DNA of 64,000 bases, taken from positions 323,387-387,386 of the forward strand of contig JADKKI010000007.1 in assembly GCA_016720595.1 (NCBI GenBank), given 5' to 3'. Of this stretch, positions 62,208 to 64,000 are shown one piece after another; the first letter of the stretch is position 1, and each line of letters starts with the position of its first letter. The position numbers were made by a program, and so were the translations under genes. This DNA is from Myxococcales bacterium (GTDB lineage Bacteria; Myxococcota_A; Polyangia; Haliangiales; Haliangiaceae). The notes under the pieces are model-generated. The model was not told the origin of the DNA. It worked only from the letters and a program-made list of their open reading frames with translations, and did no database searches.

Positions 62208-64000
62208 TCGACGGTGACGGACTTCGCGAGGTTGCGAGGCTGGTCGATGTCCGTGCCCTTGAAGTCGGCCACGTAGTACGAAAGCATCTGCATCGGCAGC
62301 ACGGTGAGGATCGGCTGCAGCTCGAGCGCCGTGTCGGGGACCACGATCACATCGTCGGACTGCGACCCGATCTCGTTGTCGCCCCGCGAGGCGACCGCGA
62401 TGACCTTGCCCTGACGTGCGCGGACCTCGGCGAGGTTCGAGACCGTCTTCTCGTAGCTCGGGCCACGCGGGACCAGGACCACCACCGGCAGGTTCTCGTC
62501 GATCAGCGCGATCGGGCCGTGCTTCATCTCACCCGCGGCATAGCCCTCGGCGTGGATGTACGAGATCTCCTTCAGCTTGAGCGCACCCTCGAGCGCGATC
62601 GGGAACTGCGAGCCGCGGCCGAGGAACAGGAAGCCCTTCGCGTTGCCATAGCGGCGCGCGATCGCCTGGATCTGCGCGCCGCTCTCCACGATATCGCGCA
62701 TCTTGTTCGGCAGCGCCACCAGCTCGGCGAGCAGCACGCGGGCGCGCTCCTTGGACAAGGTACCCGTCCGCCGCCCGAGATAGATCGCGAACAGCGCGAT
62801 CGCCACCAGCTGGGTGGTGAACGCCTTGGTCGAGGCCACGCCGATCTCCGGACCGGCGTGCGTGTAGAACGCATAGTCGGCGAGGCGCGGGATCGAGGCC
62901 TCGACGACGTTCGAGATCGCCAGTACCTGCGCGCCCTTCTTCTTGGCCTCGCGGATCGCCTCCATCGTATCGAGCGTCTCGCCGGACTGACTGACGGCGA
63001 CCACCAGGTCACCCGGGCCGACGATCGGATCGCGATAGCGGAACTCCGACGCGAGATCGACGTCCACGGGGATCCGCGCGAGCGCCTCGACGAGGAACTC
63101 GCCCACCATCGAGGCGTGGAAGCTGGTGCCGCACGCGATGAAGATGATCCGCTTGATCTTGGTGACATCGAGCTCGATGCCATCGAGAGAGACATCGTCG
63201 TTCGCGAGATCGAGGCGACCGACGAGCGTGTCCGCGACGGCGCGCGGCTGCTCGTGGATCTCCTTGAGCATGTAGTGCTTGAAGCCGCCCTTCTCCGCCT
63301 GTACCGCCGACCACGTGATGGTCTTGGCCTCGCGGGTGTGGACCTTGCCTTCGAAGTCCATGAGGGTGACGCCGTCGCGCTTGACGACGACCATCTCGCC
63401 TTCCTCCACGAAGATCACCCGGCGGGTCTCGCTGAGGATCGCCGTGACGTCCGAGGCGACATAGTTCTCGCCATCGCCCAGGCCCACGACGAGCGGGGAC
63501 GAGTTCTTGGCGGCGACGAGGGTGTTGGGCTCCTTGTCGCTCATCACCACGAAGGCATAGCTGCCGCGGACCTTCGCGAGCGAGCGGCGCACCGCGGTGG
63601 CCAGGTCGGGCGCACCGGCGGTCAGCGCGTGGTCCACGAGGTGAGCGAAGATCTCGGTGTCGGTCTCCGACGCGAACTTCGCGCCGGCGGCGGCCAGCTC
63701 CTGCCGGAGCGCGAGGTGGTTCTCGATGATGCCGTTGTGGATGACGCTGATCGGGCCGACCTTGTGCGGGTGGCTGTTCTCGTCCGACGGCCTGCCGTGC
63801 GTGGCCCAGCGCGTGTGCCCGATGCCGATCGTGCCGGCCGCGGGCTCCTTCAGCAGCTTCTCTTCGAGCGCCGCGAGCTTGCCGCGACACCGGACGACGC
63901 GCGACGCGCCGCCTCCATCGGAGACGCTGACGCCCGCGGAGTCATAGCCGCGATATTCGAGCTTGCGCAGGCCGCCGATGAGGATGGGCGTCGCCTGCCG
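62204..64000 (-). CDS. glmS: Glutamine-fructose-6-phosphate aminotransferase (isomerising), N-terminus outside the window
   Basis: The frame is open to the window edge. The first visible residues are RQATPILIGGLRKLEYRGYD, which are roughly 15 residues into normal GlmS, so only the start with the catalytic Cys is missing. The glutaminase domain shows GHTRWATHGRPSDENSHPH, VIHNGIIEN and SETDTE. Two SIS domains follow (IIFIACGTSFHASMVGEFLV, VSQSGETLDTMEAIREAKKK, FLGRGSQFPIALEGALKLKE) with the end DQPRNLAKSVTVE. It makes glucosamine-6-phosphate for peptidoglycan and LPS. Confidence 0.97.
   Translation of the reverse strand, partial: RQATPILIGGLRKLEYRGYDSAGVSVSDGGGASRVVRCRGKLAALEEKLLKEPAAGTIGIGHTRWATHGRPSDENSHPHKVGPISVIHNGIIENHLALRQELAAAGAKFASETDTEIFAHLVDHALTAGAPDLATAVRRSLAKVRGSYAFVVMSDKEPNTLVAAKNSSPLVVGLGDGENYVASDVTAILSETRRVIFVEEGEMVVVKRDGVTLMDFEGKVHTREAKTITWSAVQAEKGGFKHYMLKEIHEQPRAVADTLVGRLDLANDDVSLDGIELDVTKIKRIIFIACGTSFHASMVGEFLVEALARIPVDVDLASEFRYRDPIVGPGDLVVAVSQSGETLDTMEAIREAKKKGAQVLAISNVVEASIPRLADYAFYTHAGPEIGVASTKAFTTQLVAIALFAIYLGRRTGTLSKERARVLLAELVALPNKMRDIVESGAQIQAIARRYGNAKGFLFLGRGSQFPIALEGALKLKEISYIHAEGYAAGEMKHGPIALIDENLPVVVLVPRGPSYEKTVSNLAEVRARQGKVIAVASRGDNEIGSQSDDVIVVPDTALELQPILTVLPMQMLSYYVADFKGTDIDQPRNLAKSVTVE

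Overview
The window is GC-rich DNA with little spacing between genes, long runs of same-strand genes joined by 4-base start/stop overlaps (GTGA, ATGA), and many GTG starts. It is rich in lipoproteins, TPR proteins, bacterial Ser/Thr kinases, PEGA and beta-helix surface proteins and OmpA proteins with thrombospondin type-3 repeats. This mix points to a myxobacterium (Myxococcota, perhaps the Haliangium/Kofleria side). The lineage is inference from gene content. I saw no tRNA, rRNA, CRISPR array, insertion sequence or phage gene.

Layout. 1-5330: two exported TPR proteins and the start of a third exported protein. 5602-7850: lipoproteins and a zinc-ribbon protein. 7870-11390: the rpsP-khpA-rimM-trmD-rplS-yraN translation operon, with a clear promoter. 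11410-18645: a lipoprotein fusing a metallophosphatase-like domain to multihaem cytochrome c, then an rlpA-like gene, two ABC ATPase/permease pairs and a solitary N6-adenine methyltransferase. 18664-28665 (minus strand): coaX, an unknown protein, a membrane thioredoxin, a zinc finger, a Fam20-like secreted kinase, a HEAT protein, an MFS carrier, rimO, a probable selenocysteine peroxiredoxin-like protein and an SDR. 28719-35510: a coiled-coil lipoprotein, an HD-GYP response regulator, a Nudix hydrolase and a kinase/PEGA/beta-helix operon. 35520-46817: membrane protein, TPR kinase, hydrolase, beta-helix lipoprotein, hflX, small envelope proteins and a DUF255 thioredoxin protein. 46951-54817: tandem OmpA paralogues, an unknown gene, gyrA and a VWA protein. 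54896-59377: hemL, a partial ATP synthase operon (atpZ, atpI, atpB, atpE), a cyclic-nucleotide-binding protein and an exported protein. 59419-64000: acetyltransferase, glycosyltransferase-like gene, ASH-type lipoprotein, a repeat cluster with a 16-G run, moaC and a partial glmS.

Most notable is 19605-20138. An in-frame TGA falls exactly where the PRXL2/AAED1-type peroxiredoxin-like family has the first cysteine of its CxxC motif, and a hairpin matching the general bacterial SECIS pattern lies just downstream. This looks like a real selenoprotein that a standard gene caller would truncate.

A caution on quality: four genes (the large TPR gene, coaX, the TPR kinase and gyrA) carry clear frameshifts, and two more (42978-43263 and 60757-61671) probably do. 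Each is explained by one extra base per break. Because gyrA is essential, consensus insertion errors are the likeliest cause, so these genes are annotated with the frame restored and are not called pseudogenes.
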